A model generated the notes under the pieces. That model was not told the DNA's origin and did not search any database. It saw only the letters and a program-made list of their open reading frames with translations. From Candidatus Zixiibacteriota bacterium (GTDB lineage: Bacteria > Zixibacteria > MSB-5A5 > GN15 > FEB-12), in NCBI GenBank assembly GCA_040752815.1, contig JBFMGC010000006.1, positions 25,196 to 89,195 on the forward strand: a DNA stretch of 64,000 nt. Reading direction: 5' to 3'. Of the stretch, positions 11,062 through 20,342 are shown piece after piece. Position 1 is the first letter of the stretch, and each line of letters opens with the position of its first letter. The translations under genes and the position numbers were made by a program.

Positions 11062-11691
11062 TCAGGAGGCCTCGATCACGATACCTTGGACGATATTGGC
11101 GACCTCCTCACATCGGTCGCTGGCCTTTTCGAGGCGTTCAAACACCTCTTTCCATCTGATCAGCACCACCGCCTCGCGCTCTTCTTTGAAGAGCCGGGCC
11201 AGGGCGGCCCTGAGCACCTGATCACCTTCCTTTTCAGCATCGTACACGGCGCGGCACAGGCGCTCGATTTCCTCCCCCTGTTTCTTCATCCGGTGCAGGC
11301 CCTGGACCGCCTCCGCAAGATCGGACGATGCCCGCACCAACCCGGCGGTGAGCAGCTTGACCTCGGGACGCATGTCGGTCATGTCATAGAGCATCATCCG
11401 CGACGCGGTTGCGTCGACCGAATCTATGATATCATCCTGCCGCGTGATGAGCCGATGGATATCGGCGCGGTCAATCGGGGTTATAAACGTGCGGTGAAGC
11501 GCGTCGATACAGGTATGGGTGATAAAATCCGCCTCGTGCTCGATCGCTTTAATCCGGCTGGCTCGCACATGCAGCTCGTGCGAGTCGTTGCAAATAGCGT
11601 CCAGATGCCGGCAGGCCTCCACCGACAACCGGGAGTGATCTTCGAAAAACTTGAAGAAATTAGTGGTTTTGGGCAGTAGTTGCCTGAACAT
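11062..11691 (-). CDS. DUF47 / PhoU-like phosphate transport accessory protein
   Basis: 209 residues, all helical, of the DUF47 (TIGR00153) family: MFRQLLPKTTNFFKFFEDHS at the start, then HEADFITHTCIDALHRTFITP and RQDDIIDSVDATASRM. Such proteins form PhoU-like helical bundles that bind metal ions through Glu/Asp-rich motifs and are thought to modulate the neighbouring PiT permease. It is the first gene of a two-gene operon with pit, separated from it by two bases. Cytoplasmic, no membrane segment. Confidence 0.92.
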   Translation of the reverse strand: MFRQLLPKTTNFFKFFEDHSRLSVEACRHLDAICNDSHELHVRASRIKAIEHEADFITHTCIDALHRTFITPIDRADIHRLITRQDDIIDSVDATASRMMLYDMTDMRPEVKLLTAGLVRASSDLAEAVQGLHRMKKQGEEIERLCRAVYDAEKEGDQVLRAALARLFKEEREAVVLIRWKEVFERLEKASDRCEEVANIVQGIVIEAS

Positions 11692-12275
11692 ATCAGCTCC
11701 GCAGCAAGTTGCTCTGACCGTCTACTCTGTCGTGGCCCTGGCTTCGACACCTTTGGGTCCCCCAAGCGTAACACATGACCAAGCGGCGGTCAACGGCATT
11801 TTCGGGAAATAATCAATCGGTTTGGCTGGGGCGATTGGACTGCGGAAGAAGCCACTCGCACTGCGTGCTGTCGGGCGACTCTGTCCGATAGACCTGGACT
11901 TGCTCGTGTCGGGCTGGGGCGCCCTGCTTAGGCGCTGACTCAACTCTTGTGCGTGGTAGATATTCTTGTCCACCACGGCCTCATGAGTCGCAATATATTC
12001 GGTTGGCCCCAAGACCTGGCGCACCGGGAGGTACGCCAGGCGCGAAATACCAACCGGTAGCCCACGGCCTGCTGTGGGATGTTCGCATTCAAGTTGGAGC
12101 ACAGGGTCGTACGCCAACCACGAACGGGTAGCCCACAGACGGTTTCTGCTATAGGCATTCATGGCAGAATCACCGGTTGCTCACTGACGCGAGCAACCCA
12201 GGGATTCTGCCCTACGCGCGCGGCAGGCGCGGAGGCCTGCCGATCGAAGTTCGGCGGTTCGGTCACGAACCAGAC
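11692..12275. other. Repeat-rich intergenic gap
   Basis: No gene recognised. It holds the palindrome CCCACGGCCTGCTGTGGG (12061-12078), a partial copy around 12130 (GTAGCCCACAGACGG), and the 49-base hairpin at 12163-12211. The remaining sequence is unassigned. Confidence 0.5.
12163..12211. repeat. 49-base nested hairpin repeat, copy 1
   Basis: Outer stem GGCAGAATC / GATTCTGCC, inner stem GGTTGCTC / GAGCAACC, loop around ACTGACGC. A second copy of identical length lies at 17352-17400. The inner stem pairs GGTTG/CAACC here and GATTG/CAATC there, a compensatory change. Confidence 0.7.
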
Positions 12276-12560
12276 TTAGCTCGGTTTCAGATCGACCACA
12301 GTCGCACCCCAGCCGCCGCCAGTACCTGGCTCATGGCGATACGAAGCCACGCTCGGGTGCTGTTTCAAAACACCGTGCACTATCTCTCGCTGCACACCCC
12401 TGCCCTTGCCGTGCACGATGCGGATATTGAAAATGCCGCGTTTCAGACACTCGTCGATATAGCTCATCACAACCTCCCGAGTTTCTTTTGGAGAAAACTG
12501 GTGCAAATCGAGGGTCCCGTCGATCGGATACTCAACGGGCTGATCGAAATCGGTGGTCAT
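12276..12560 (-). CDS. Smr-domain protein
   Basis: 94 residues from ATG 12560; the frame is open far upstream, but only this part has protein-like conservation. It is a stand-alone Smr (small MutS-related) domain: LDLHQFSPKETREVVMSYID, then IRIVHGKGRG and the glycine-rich GTGGGWGATVVDL near the end. Smr domains bind or nick nucleic acid; stand-alone copies in bacteria have been linked to RNA cleavage on stalled ribosomes and to DNA processing, so the exact role here is open. It is divergent from the oligopeptidase gene, with about 120 bases between start codons. No good ribosome binding site is seen before the ATG. Confidence 0.8.
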   Translation of the reverse strand: MTTDFDQPVEYPIDGTLDLHQFSPKETREVVMSYIDECLKRGIFNIRIVHGKGRGVQREIVHGVLKQHPSVASYRHEPGTGGGWGATVVDLKPS

Positions 12561-12678
12561 CTGATACTCGCTATCCGCTTGTTTCTCACACAGCCCACGG
12601 CACTTGATTCTGCGCCCGCCCGGCTGTATATAGCTGACTGAACACAGATTGTGCAACTGGACCTTCAGGAGTACGACC

Positions 12679-14499
12679 ATGTCGACCACCGTCAGAATCC
12701 CACCGGCGCCGCGCTGGGACCTCGATTCCATCTTCCCCGGCGGCTCCAGCTCGCCCCAGTTCAAAGCCTTCTGCGAGAAAGTCCGCAGCCTTTTAGCTGA
12801 CGCCGGACGGCAGCTGCAGCAGTTGCCCGAAAAGCTGGGGCCAGACTCGGAAGAGAAATGGCGGGACTTCATGCTGCTTCTGCAGGAAATCCTGGAGAAT
12901 GCCAAACTGGTGAAGTCGTTTGCCGGTATGTTGGGAGCGCAGGACGTGAGCGACTCGGGCGCTGTTGCCGCCGAGTCGGTGGCCGACGAGTTGTTCGCCG
13001 AATGGAACAAGTTGAAATCGGCTCTCGAGGCGCACTCGCTTGAGCAAACCGACGCGGCCTGGGAGAAGCTTGTTACGTCCGAGAAGTTAAGCCCGATACG
13101 GTTCTTTCTCGACGAACTGCGCGAGGAAGCCAAGTCCAAGATGCCGGTCGAGCAGGAGACGCTGGCGCTTGATCTCGCCGTGAGCGGATATCATGCCTGG
13201 AACCGCCTGTACGACAAGCTGGCCGGAGAATTGAGGGCGGAGTTTCCGGTTGACGGCCAGACCCGCAGAATATCGATGGGCCAGTTGGCCACCAAGATAG
13301 CCGACCCGGACCGGAACGTGCGCAGGCTGGCGTTCGAGAAACTGACCGGCGCCTGGGATTCGGTCGGCGACCTGGCCGCGATGATTCTCAACTCGATGGC
13401 CGGGTTCCGTCTGTCGCTGTACAAAGCGCGTAAATGGGACTCGGTCCTGTTCGAGCCGCTCCTGCAGGCGCGGATGTCACGCGAAGCTCTCGACACCATG
13501 TGGGCCGTGGTCGCGCGGGAGAATCAGAAGCTGCTGCCTTATATCGAGGCCAAGAAGGCGCTGCTGGGAATCGACAAGTACACCTGGTACGACGAATTCG
13601 CACCGGTGGGTGCGTCCGAACGGATCTACGCGTTCGACGAGGCCATTCAGTTCGTGGTGGACAACACCCGATCGTTCTCGCCGGCGCTCTCCGAATTCTG
13701 CCGTTCGGCTGCGGAGAAGCGGTGGATCGAGGCCGAAGACCGCCCCGGCAAGCGGGCGGGCGCGTTCTGCACCGGCACCGGGCCGCTTCGGCAGACCCGT
13801 GTCTTCATGACCTACGCCGGCAGCTATGACAACTTGCTGACTCTGGCGCACGAACTGGGCCATGCCTACCACAACCACGTGCTCAGGGAGCGGCCGTTCT
13901 TTGCAACGTTATACCCGATGCCGCTCGCCGAAACGGCGTCGATTTTCAACGAACTCCTGGTAACCGACGCTGCCCTGCAATCGACCGACGAGCGCGGCGA
14001 GAAACTGATGTATCTCGATCAGAAACTCCAGTCGGCGTACGTGCTCATGTGTGACATACATTGCCGGTATTTGTTTGATTGTGCATTCTACGATGAGCGC
14101 CGGAAGGGAGTACTCAGCCGCAACCAGCTTAACGAGCTCATGGTACAGGCGCAGAAACAGGCGTATGGCAGACTGCTCGACGAATCCGGGTATCATCCGC
14201 TCTTCTGGGCCTCGAAGCTTCACTTCTTCCTGACCGACCGTCCGTTTTATAATTATCCCTACATGGTGGGGTACCTGTTCGCCACGGGAGTGTATGATCG
14301 CGCGCGCAAGGAGGGACCGTCGTTCGCGAAGAAGTATGTGGCGCTTCTTGAAGATACCGGTAGTATGTCCACTGATGATGTCGCCCGAAAGCATTTGGGT
14401 GTCGATTTGAAGACCGAGGACTTCTGGCAGTCGGCCATCGACCGTGCGCTGGCGGATGTGGCGGAGTTTGTCAAACTGACCGGCGTAAACGTGAGGTAG
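12679..14499 (+). CDS. pepF: M3-family oligoendopeptidase (PepF-like)
   Basis: 606 residues, start ATG 12679 after CAGGAG. Zinc metallopeptidase that degrades short peptides in the cytoplasm (no signal peptide). The active site HELGHAYH lies near residue 390 inside LLTLAHELGHAYHNH, and the third zinc ligand is in LAETASIFNE about 25 residues later. The N-terminal RWDLDSIFPGGSSSPQF is typical of the oligoendopeptidase F branch (M3B), as is the overall length of about 600. A DinB-like gene follows 23 bases downstream in the same direction. Confidence 0.93.
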   Translation: MSTTVRIPPAPRWDLDSIFPGGSSSPQFKAFCEKVRSLLADAGRQLQQLPEKLGPDSEEKWRDFMLLLQEILENAKLVKSFAGMLGAQDVSDSGAVAAESVADELFAEWNKLKSALEAHSLEQTDAAWEKLVTSEKLSPIRFFLDELREEAKSKMPVEQETLALDLAVSGYHAWNRLYDKLAGELRAEFPVDGQTRRISMGQLATKIADPDRNVRRLAFEKLTGAWDSVGDLAAMILNSMAGFRLSLYKARKWDSVLFEPLLQARMSREALDTMWAVVARENQKLLPYIEAKKALLGIDKYTWYDEFAPVGASERIYAFDEAIQFVVDNTRSFSPALSEFCRSAAEKRWIEAEDRPGKRAGAFCTGTGPLRQTRVFMTYAGSYDNLLTLAHELGHAYHNHVLRERPFFATLYPMPLAETASIFNELLVTDAALQSTDERGEKLMYLDQKLQSAYVLMCDIHCRYLFDCAFYDERRKGVLSRNQLNELMVQAQKQAYGRLLDESGYHPLFWASKLHFFLTDRPFYNYPYMVGYLFATGVYDRARKEGPSFAKKYVALLEDTGSMSTDDVARKHLGVDLKTEDFWQSAIDRALADVAEFVKLTGVNVR

Positions 14500-14522
14500 T
14501 CACTGACGACTGAGTGGTCGCT

Positions 14523-15035
14523 ATGCTCTGGATCAACCGCAAGTTCGAATTCAGCCTGCCGGTCGAGATGTTCCCCAACGTCCTGGAACGGCTCCGCGGC
14601 ACTCCGGCCAGGCTTGAAGAAAAACTCGCCGGACTGCCACCGGATATTCTCACACGCAAACCCGGCGACAAATGGTCGGTCCAAGAGCAGGTCGGCCATC
14701 TGCTGGATCTCGAACCGCTCTGGCATGGGCGCTTGGCGGATTACCGAAACGGCCTCAAGGTCCTCCGCCCCGCTGATATTAGAAACCGCCCAACTACCGA
14801 GGCCAACCACAATGCCAACTCTATCGGGAATATCCTCAATGCCTTTCGGGCCGAACGGGCGAAACTGGTGGCCGAGTTTGAGGCGTTCGGAATCGAAGGA
14901 GCGGGACAATCGGCCCTTTACCCGAGGCTGAATCAGCCGATGCGGGTGATCGACGGGGCGTTTTTCGTGGCCGAACATGACGACCACCACCTGGCAAAAA
15001 TCTCGGCCCTGATTCGCGGGGATTACCTTTTGTGA
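14523..15035 (+). CDS. DinB/YfiT-like four-helix protein
   Basis: 170 residues from ATG 14523 (a GTG at 14514 is an in-frame alternative). DinB-superfamily proteins are four-helix bundles with a three-His metal site. Here one ligand is in VQEQVGHLLDLE (around residue 60) and the other two in AEHDDHHLAKI near the C-terminus. Some members are metal-dependent thiol S-transferases, such as bacillithiol transferases; others have no known activity, so substrate is not assigned. It probably shares a transcript with the upstream peptidase. Confidence 0.82.
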   Translation: MLWINRKFEFSLPVEMFPNVLERLRGTPARLEEKLAGLPPDILTRKPGDKWSVQEQVGHLLDLEPLWHGRLADYRNGLKVLRPADIRNRPTTEANHNANSIGNILNAFRAERAKLVAEFEAFGIEGAGQSALYPRLNQPMRVIDGAFFVAEHDDHHLAKISALIRGDYLL

Positions 15036-15244
15036 TCCACAAAGATGACGGCAATTAGAAACCGGGAAATGTCATGATTGTGAAGGTATCTGCATATAGT
15101 TGCTCAAAGCATGAACAAAGACATCCCGACAGCGATTGTTGCGTTGCAGTAAGTTGTTGTGCCACAGCGCACTGGCTGTTGGCATTGATCTTGCGTACTT
15201 TCCAGCCAGCAAAGTATACCTATTAGCCAAGATTGGACTTCGTT

Positions 15245-15853
15245 GTGTTCAGGACAAAGTTGCTACTCCCCACCGTTATAGTACTCGCCATGCCTCTGGC
15301 TGCGGTCGCTGTGCCCCTGATGACCGAGACCATCACGCGTGACGTCTATGTCGCGTTCGATAACCACACCTACATGTACGTGTCTACGGTTGATTTCTAC
15401 CAGAGCCAGCCGGATTCCTATTACGACGGCGTCTGGATCGGCAACGAGATCGGTTTGGATCAGTCGCTGGCCTGGCAGCATACCCTTCCGCCCGGATTGC
15501 AGGTTCCGCCCGATGCGGTAACCCGAGCCAAGCTCAAAATCGACGGCGAATACGTGGATATTCGCGGCAACCGGATCGCGATCGAGGATACTTGGGATTG
15601 GGACCCGCTTGAGTACCGTTGGCATGACAACAGCATTTATGATCTTGCGAGTGTCGATCAGGCCGGGTTCTGGAACGGCGGTTCCCTGGGAGTGCAGGTT
15701 TTCGCAGCCGAGGCTAACCTACGGCTCGACGAGGCAGTGCTTATGATGGATTACACCTACGCTTACTCCGCAGTGCCGGAGCCGGCCGGAGTGATCCTGC
15801 TGGGTCTGGGTCTGGTGGCGGGAGTAGTTTATCGCAAGGTCCATCACGCCTAA
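15245..15853 (+). CDS. PEP-CTERM sorted exported protein
   Basis: About 202 residues using GTG 15245 (TTG 15233 is the alternative; no strong ribosome binding site decides). The N-terminus MFRTKLLLPTVIVLAMPLAA is a signal peptide. The mature part is rich in Tyr, Asp and Trp (YYDGVWIGNEIGL, DTWDWDPLEYRWHDN) without a known domain. The C-terminus is a PEP-CTERM tail: VPEPAG, a hydrophobic helix, then the basic end YRKVHH. Such tails are recognised by exosortase (EpsH/XrtA), which is not encoded in this window. A strong terminator follows, so the gene is probably a single unit. Confidence 0.8.
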   Translation: MFRTKLLLPTVIVLAMPLAAVAVPLMTETITRDVYVAFDNHTYMYVSTVDFYQSQPDSYYDGVWIGNEIGLDQSLAWQHTLPPGLQVPPDAVTRAKLKIDGEYVDIRGNRIAIEDTWDWDPLEYRWHDNSIYDLASVDQAGFWNGGSLGVQVFAAEANLRLDEAVLMMDYTYAYSAVPEPAGVILLGLGLVAGVVYRKVHHA

Positions 15854-15875
15854 AGCGCAAGCAATAGAAGTTAAT

Positions 15876-15910
15876 GAGCGGTCGACCCCCGGGTCGGCCG
15901 CTTTTTTTTG
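15876..15910 (+). terminator. Rho-independent terminator of the PEP-CTERM gene
   Basis: AGCGGTCGACCC / GGGTCGGCCGCT stem followed by a run of eight T residues, about 25 bases after the stop at 15853. Confidence 0.9.
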
Positions 15911-15926
15911 GTTGCCACTCGGAGGT

Positions 15927-17030
15927 TTACACGAAATCGGCCGGGCGGACCGGAAGCCGTCGCGCTCCCCAGTTGCCCGGCTTCGGATCGAACCGTCCGG
16001 CGCAAGCCGCCCCGCATTGACGGCATCGCCCGCCCAAATCGAGATTCCATCCCAGCAGGTGGTACCAGTCGCGCTCCACCAACGCCGCCCCGCACTGATG
16101 ACACGAAGTGGTCCCGCCATCCGTATCATGAACGTTCCCGGTATACGCGTAGCGGACGCCGTTGGCCAGCGCGATCCGCCGCGCGCGTGACAATGTCGAC
16201 GGCGGCGTGGGCGGGTGGTCCATCAGCTTCCAGTCCGGATGAAACGCGGTGAAATGTATCGGCACATCGGGACCGAGCTCCTTGACCACCCATCTGGTCA
16301 TGGCGTCAAACTCCTCGTCGGTGTCATTCTCGCCCGGGATCACCAGGTTGGTCAGCTCGAACCAGACATTGGTTTCATGCTTGAGATAAACCAGTGTATC
16401 CAGAACCGGCTGCAGATGTCCGCCGGAGAGCTTGTGGTAGAACGTTTCGGTGAACGCTTTCAGGTCGACATTGGCAGCATCCATGACGCTGAAAAACTCC
16501 GGGCGCGCCTCGGCCGTGATGTAACCGGCGGTGACGGCAACCGTCATGACCCCCAACCGATGACAGGCCCGGGCGACTTCGACCGCGTATTCCAGGAAAA
16601 CAACCGGATCGTTGTACGTGAACGCGACCGAGCGGCAGCCCAGGCTGCGCGCGGCCTGGGCGATCATCTCCGGCGTGGCTTCCTCGGCGCGGTGATCGAC
16701 ATCGCGGGCAGTGCTGATATCCCAGTTCTGGCAGAACTTGCACTTGAGATTGCAGCCGGCGGTGCCGAACGAAAGCACCGCGCTGCCGGGATAGAAGTGA
16801 TTGAGCGGTTTTTTCTCGATGGGATCGACACAAAAGCCGGTGGAGCGGCCGAAAGTGGTGAGCAGCATCTGCTCGCCCTGCCTCATGCGGACAAAGCAGA
16901 CGCCGCGCTGTCCGTCTTTCAACTGACAGGCGCGAGGGCAGAGATCGCACCGCAGCCGGCCGTCATCGAGACGGGACCAGTATCGGGCCGGTACCAGACG
17001 ATCATCGGCAGTGTCTTTGATTCCATCCAT
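15927..17030 (-). CDS. amrS: AmrS-type radical SAM enzyme (AmmeMemoRadiSam system)
   Basis: 367 residues. The radical-SAM cluster motif CNLKCKFCQNW is near residue 92. It is preceded by a Cys-rich N-terminus RCDLCPRACQLKDGQRGVC and followed by SVAFTYNDPVVFLEY and FTAFHPDWKL, all typical of the AmrS/PflA-like family. The C-terminal extension has two more CxxC pairs (SCHQCG and RCRQCG). In most genomes AmrS sits with AMMECR1 and Memo genes. Neither is seen here, and the substrate of the system is not established. Convergent with the PEP-CTERM gene, with the terminator between them. Confidence 0.92.
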   Translation of the reverse strand: MDGIKDTADDRLVPARYWSRLDDGRLRCDLCPRACQLKDGQRGVCFVRMRQGEQMLLTTFGRSTGFCVDPIEKKPLNHFYPGSAVLSFGTAGCNLKCKFCQNWDISTARDVDHRAEEATPEMIAQAARSLGCRSVAFTYNDPVVFLEYAVEVARACHRLGVMTVAVTAGYITAEARPEFFSVMDAANVDLKAFTETFYHKLSGGHLQPVLDTLVYLKHETNVWFELTNLVIPGENDTDEEFDAMTRWVVKELGPDVPIHFTAFHPDWKLMDHPPTPPSTLSRARRIALANGVRYAYTGNVHDTDGGTTSCHQCGAALVERDWYHLLGWNLDLGGRCRQCGAACAGRFDPKPGNWGARRLPVRPADFV

Positions 17031-17193
17031 AACGGCTGACCTCCGGCGCTTGGGCCGCCGGCGCAGGTGGGATCGCGAGTTGCCGTCCTTCTACCTATGA
17101 TACGTATGCGCGGGGCGAAACGTCAAGAGCAGGTGTTCGGGCGGGGTGGAGCCCTCATTGGCGTGCGCGGCAGACGACTCATTATGGTGCACC

Positions 17194-17211
17194 GCAGACC
17201 TCCCGGTCTGC
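17194..17211. repeat. GCAGACC hairpin repeat
   Basis: GCAGACCTCCCGGTCTGC: 7-bp stem, 4-base loop. Related copies are at 24602-24621 and, inverted, at 42572-42591, each beside CCGCCCAC or its complement. Confidence 0.6.
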
Positions 17212-17351
17212 CCGGTGTCGCTTCAAGGGGCAGACGAGGAGAGGCCGTCCCAAATCAACCTATGGGACAGCCTCAGGACGTCTGCCGCCCACGGAAATGA
17301 GGACGTCTGCCGCCCACGGAAACACTCCCCAAGGGGTGGGCCACCTCGATT

Positions 17352-17400
17352 GGCAGAATGGCCGATTGCTCGCTGACGCGAACAATCCCAGGATTCTGCC
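17352..17400. repeat. 49-base nested hairpin repeat, copy 2
   Basis: Same length and architecture as 12163-12211: outer stem GGCAGAAT / ATTCTGCC, inner stem GATTG / CAATC, central CTGACGCGA. Both copies are followed by CCTAC or CTAC. Confidence 0.7.
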
Positions 17401-17465
17401 CTACAGTTGTCTCACCCCCCGCCCGCAAGCGGGTGGGCCACCGGTCGAGTCCCCGTTCGAAACCG

Positions 17466-17503
17466 GCATAATAAAACAACCCCCCGGTCGAAACCGGGGG
17501 GTT
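17466..17503 (-). terminator. Rho-independent terminator of the GEVED/dockerin gene
   Basis: AACCCCCCGGT-CGAA-ACCGGGGGGTT, an 11-bp stem with a CGAA loop (17478-17503), followed on the minus strand by TTTTATTATG. It lies about 70 bases past the stop codon. Confidence 0.88.
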
Positions 17504-17570
17504 GCTGATTCACAGAACGACTTCGGTTCTGCGCTCATCCGGCATCACTACGCCGGAGGAACCGAACGCC

Positions 17571-20342
17571 TTACGGCATGCAGTTCAGCGGGCCACCGTT
17601 GTAGGCAGCTTCCACCAGCGCGACGACGTCAGCAAGAGTGATGAAGCCGTCACCGTCGATGTCAGCTCTCTGATAGAAATCAGGAGCCGGGCCGGCACCC
17701 TGGTACCAGGCCCACAGGAACGCGATGTCAGTAGCATCAACGTTGCCATCGATGTTGAAGTCACCGCACTCCAGATCATAGACCTGCAGCAGGTAGTCTT
17801 CGACTTCACCCCAGGTCTTGTTGCCGCACGGAGCGTTGCCGCCGTCAGCAGCGTTGGCGATGCGGACGCGCATTATGGTGGTACCAGTTGCGCCGCCGCC
17901 AGGGCCTTGAGCCGCCATGGGCACGCTGACCGTACCGACCATGTCGGGACCGACACGGCTAAGGGTGGTGCGCTCGAAGGTCTCGGTCTGATTGGCCGCG
18001 AAACCGGAGTTCTGGTTCCAGTCGACCCAGACGTCCATCGAGTCACCGGAGCCAAGGGCGCCGCCGCCCGTCCGGCCGTAACGCACGGTCAGGGTGTAGT
18101 CGAAGCCGCGATAAACCTTGCCGCCCGTCACAGCGGTGAAGTCCTGATAGGCCATACAGCCGCTGGTGGCCGGCGGGGCAGGGTTCTGAATCGCAGCAAA
18201 GGTGACACGGTCAATCCAGGTAGCTCCAGCCACGGGCGGGCAGGAGTTCGGGTTGCCGGACGCCGCGCAGTACACGCAAGGCGCTGCTATCGCCCTGAAG
18301 TTCACCCGGAATTCATCGACGTGCCAGGGGGTAGGATCACCCGTGGCGTTACCGCCGATTGAGTACCGGTCCGCACCCCAGTAATAATCACCGGGAATCA
18401 CTGCCCGGTAGACCCAGGCAAACTGCCTGTCATGAGTGGTCGGGAAGCCAAACGCCTGGCATCTCGTGGTCGACAAGATTCTGACAGCGGGGTAGAACGT
18501 CACATAGGCGCCGTCGCACGGGCAGCCGGTAAACATCGGCACGTACGACGTGGGTATGTTGTAGAGCGAGCCATCAATCGTACCGCACATGTTGACCTCG
18601 AGGGTATCAGCGCAGTAGGCCGTGGAGATGGCGTACCAGACGTTCACCTCGTACGGGCGGGGCAGCGTCGGGAGGCAGTCCCAACCGCCCCAGGCGGTAG
18701 TCTGAGCCGTGAAGGACGTCAGGGAGCCATCGCCGGCAACCACCGCCGGCACCAGGCCGGAGCAGCCGTCGTTGGCCGGACGAATCGAGGTCGGGAAGAC
18801 TTCGATATCCAGCTCGCCGACGCCCATACCGAATGCGGAGCAATCGCCGTAGTCAGGATCGCCCTCGATAAACCAGCCGCCCATACGAATCAAGAACCGA
18901 TCGCCGGTCTGACAGGGTACTTCGGCGAACGGCGGGCCACCGCCGACACCGCAACCGTCATCAGAACAGCCGCTGGCTATCGACTCTCTCGGATTGACCG
19001 AGAGGCACTCGTCACCGGCATACACCATGCAGCGGTGATCGGCCGAGCCGTCGCAGAAGCTGATCCGAGCATAACCGTCGGCATCGGCTTCCCAGACGTA
19101 CCAGACGTCAGCGCAAATCTCAGACGGGTCTGCGGTGGCGCACAGGTCGACTCCGGGGCCGTCACGAGTGGCGTTCACGTTGTGAACGAAGTGGTCGGTT
19201 ACCGTGCCGACAAGGAGGTCTTCAGCGTCAGCGCAGTCGTCGTTGTACAGTGGTAGCTCCGCCACTGAAGCGGTCAACGTGCCCTGCATGCCATCGCACC
19301 AATCGAAGATCTCGATTATGGTGGTCTGACCGGCAAGAAGAACCGCGCCGCAGGTGAATGGGCCGACATCGGCACATTCCTCACCCGGGGTGGCGGTATA
19401 GCCGTAGCAGGTGGCGCCTGCGTAGCAGACGACGCCAGTGGCTATACCCAGGAAGCCGGTGTTCGGCACGGTGCCGTCATCGCAGAATTCAAACGTATAG
19501 AATCCAGTCGCCAGAGCGGTGAATTCATAGTAGAATGCACCAGCATTCAGACCGGTGGCATCCGGGTAGCCGCAGAAGCCCAGGGTCATATCGACCGGCC
19601 AACTGGCAGTCTCGGGAATGTTCGAAGTCGGGAGCTGGATTGGGAGCGGTGCCTCGCAAACCGTACCCGGAGCGAACAAGTCTACGAAAAGTTCGTAAAC
19701 GTCCGCCTGGGCTGCGTTCCAGCCGCCTATGACGATGAAGTACGTTAGGCCGGAGCTTACAGGCGCGGTCAGTTCAGAGGCATAGCTCGGGCAGCCGTCG
19801 TCATTGCAGCCCACTTCAGTGAGGCTGACTGACTCGACGACCCACACTCTGCTATCGAGCAGAGTGCCAGGCTGGCAGGTCGAAACAAACAGCATCCCGT
19901 CACTAGCCGCCGTGTAGGAATACACGACGTCTGGGGCACCATGAGCACCGCCAGACGCAGCCCGGCAGGCTTCCGACGAGTTGTAGTCATAGGCGAAGCC
20001 GACGGTCGTACCCATGTCGCTGTACGGCACCGCCGGGATCACAGTAGCCAGGGCGTAGGTGTCGCCGCCGCCGTTCGCGGACAGAGCAGCTTTGGGGCGT
20101 TCGCCACGAACGGCACCCTGGTAGCTCTGACCGTCGGTCGCCAAGCGGTCACCCTCGCGCACTTTCACTGCTTCCTTGACCACAACGTCCTCGGACGGAA
20201 GCGGAACACCGAACTCGTCCTCAGTTATGCGTGAGAGTCCCAGTTTTCTGGAATCTGCCGCGGCCTGACCTATCATCATGATACAAAAGGCCAGAGCCAA
20301 GACAGCAAAAACCGGAACATAGCTCTTTCTTAGATTGGTCAT
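17571..20342 (-). CDS. Large secreted protein with GEVED-like domain and C-terminal dockerin-type repeats
   Basis: 923 residues. The signal peptide is MTNLRKSYVPVFAVLALAFC with cleavage after about residue 29. The body contains several Cys-rich beta-sandwich-like segments with the repeated theme of a pre-peptidase/CUB-like fold (DVVYSYTAASDGMLFVSTC, DVWYVWEADADGYARISFC, VNVWYAISTAYCADTLEV). Then comes a GEVED module ending TWGEVEDYLLQV. The C-terminus has two EF-hand-like dockerin motifs, DFNIDGNVDATDIAFL and ADIDGDGFITLADVVALV, which probably bind calcium. The ribosome binding site GAGG lies seven bases before the ATG at 20342. Probably exported and surface-attached or released; no catalytic site is recognised. 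Confidence 0.85.
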   Translation of the reverse strand: MTNLRKSYVPVFAVLALAFCIMMIGQAAADSRKLGLSRITEDEFGVPLPSEDVVVKEAVKVREGDRLATDGQSYQGAVRGERPKAALSANGGGDTYALATVIPAVPYSDMGTTVGFAYDYNSSEACRAASGGAHGAPDVVYSYTAASDGMLFVSTCQPGTLLDSRVWVVESVSLTEVGCNDDGCPSYASELTAPVSSGLTYFIVIGGWNAAQADVYELFVDLFAPGTVCEAPLPIQLPTSNIPETASWPVDMTLGFCGYPDATGLNAGAFYYEFTALATGFYTFEFCDDGTVPNTGFLGIATGVVCYAGATCYGYTATPGEECADVGPFTCGAVLLAGQTTIIEIFDWCDGMQGTLTASVAELPLYNDDCADAEDLLVGTVTDHFVHNVNATRDGPGVDLCATADPSEICADVWYVWEADADGYARISFCDGSADHRCMVYAGDECLSVNPRESIASGCSDDGCGVGGGPPFAEVPCQTGDRFLIRMGGWFIEGDPDYGDCSAFGMGVGELDIEVFPTSIRPANDGCSGLVPAVVAGDGSLTSFTAQTTAWGGWDCLPTLPRPYEVNVWYAISTAYCADTLEVNMCGTIDGSLYNIPTSYVPMFTGCPCDGAYVTFYPAVRILSTTRCQAFGFPTTHDRQFAWVYRAVIPGDYYWGADRYSIGGNATGDPTPWHVDEFRVNFRAIAAPCVYCAASGNPNSCPPVAGATWIDRVTFAAIQNPAPPATSGCMAYQDFTAVTGGKVYRGFDYTLTVRYGRTGGGALGSGDSMDVWVDWNQNSGFAANQTETFERTTLSRVGPDMVGTVSVPMAAQGPGGGATGTTIMRVRIANAADGGNAPCGNKTWGEVEDYLLQVYDLECGDFNIDGNVDATDIAFLWAWYQGAGPAPDFYQRADIDGDGFITLADVVALVEAAYNGGPLNCMP

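Larger units (their letters stand above)
17031..17570. other. Repeat-rich intergenic gap
   Basis: No gene seen. Contents in order: GCAGACCTCCCGGTCTGC hairpin (17194-17211); an inverted repeat GAGGCCGTCCC / GGGACAGCCTC (17241-17274); two adjacent copies of GGACGTCTGCCGCCCACGGA (starting 17279 and 17302); the 49-base hairpin copy 2 (17352-17400); and the terminator of the next gene. Confidence 0.6.

Noticed and set aside
12561..13139. N-terminal extension of the Smr protein frame
   Set aside because: It is Ser/Arg-rich antisense of the oligopeptidase gene; the Smr domain and a usable ATG lie at 12560.
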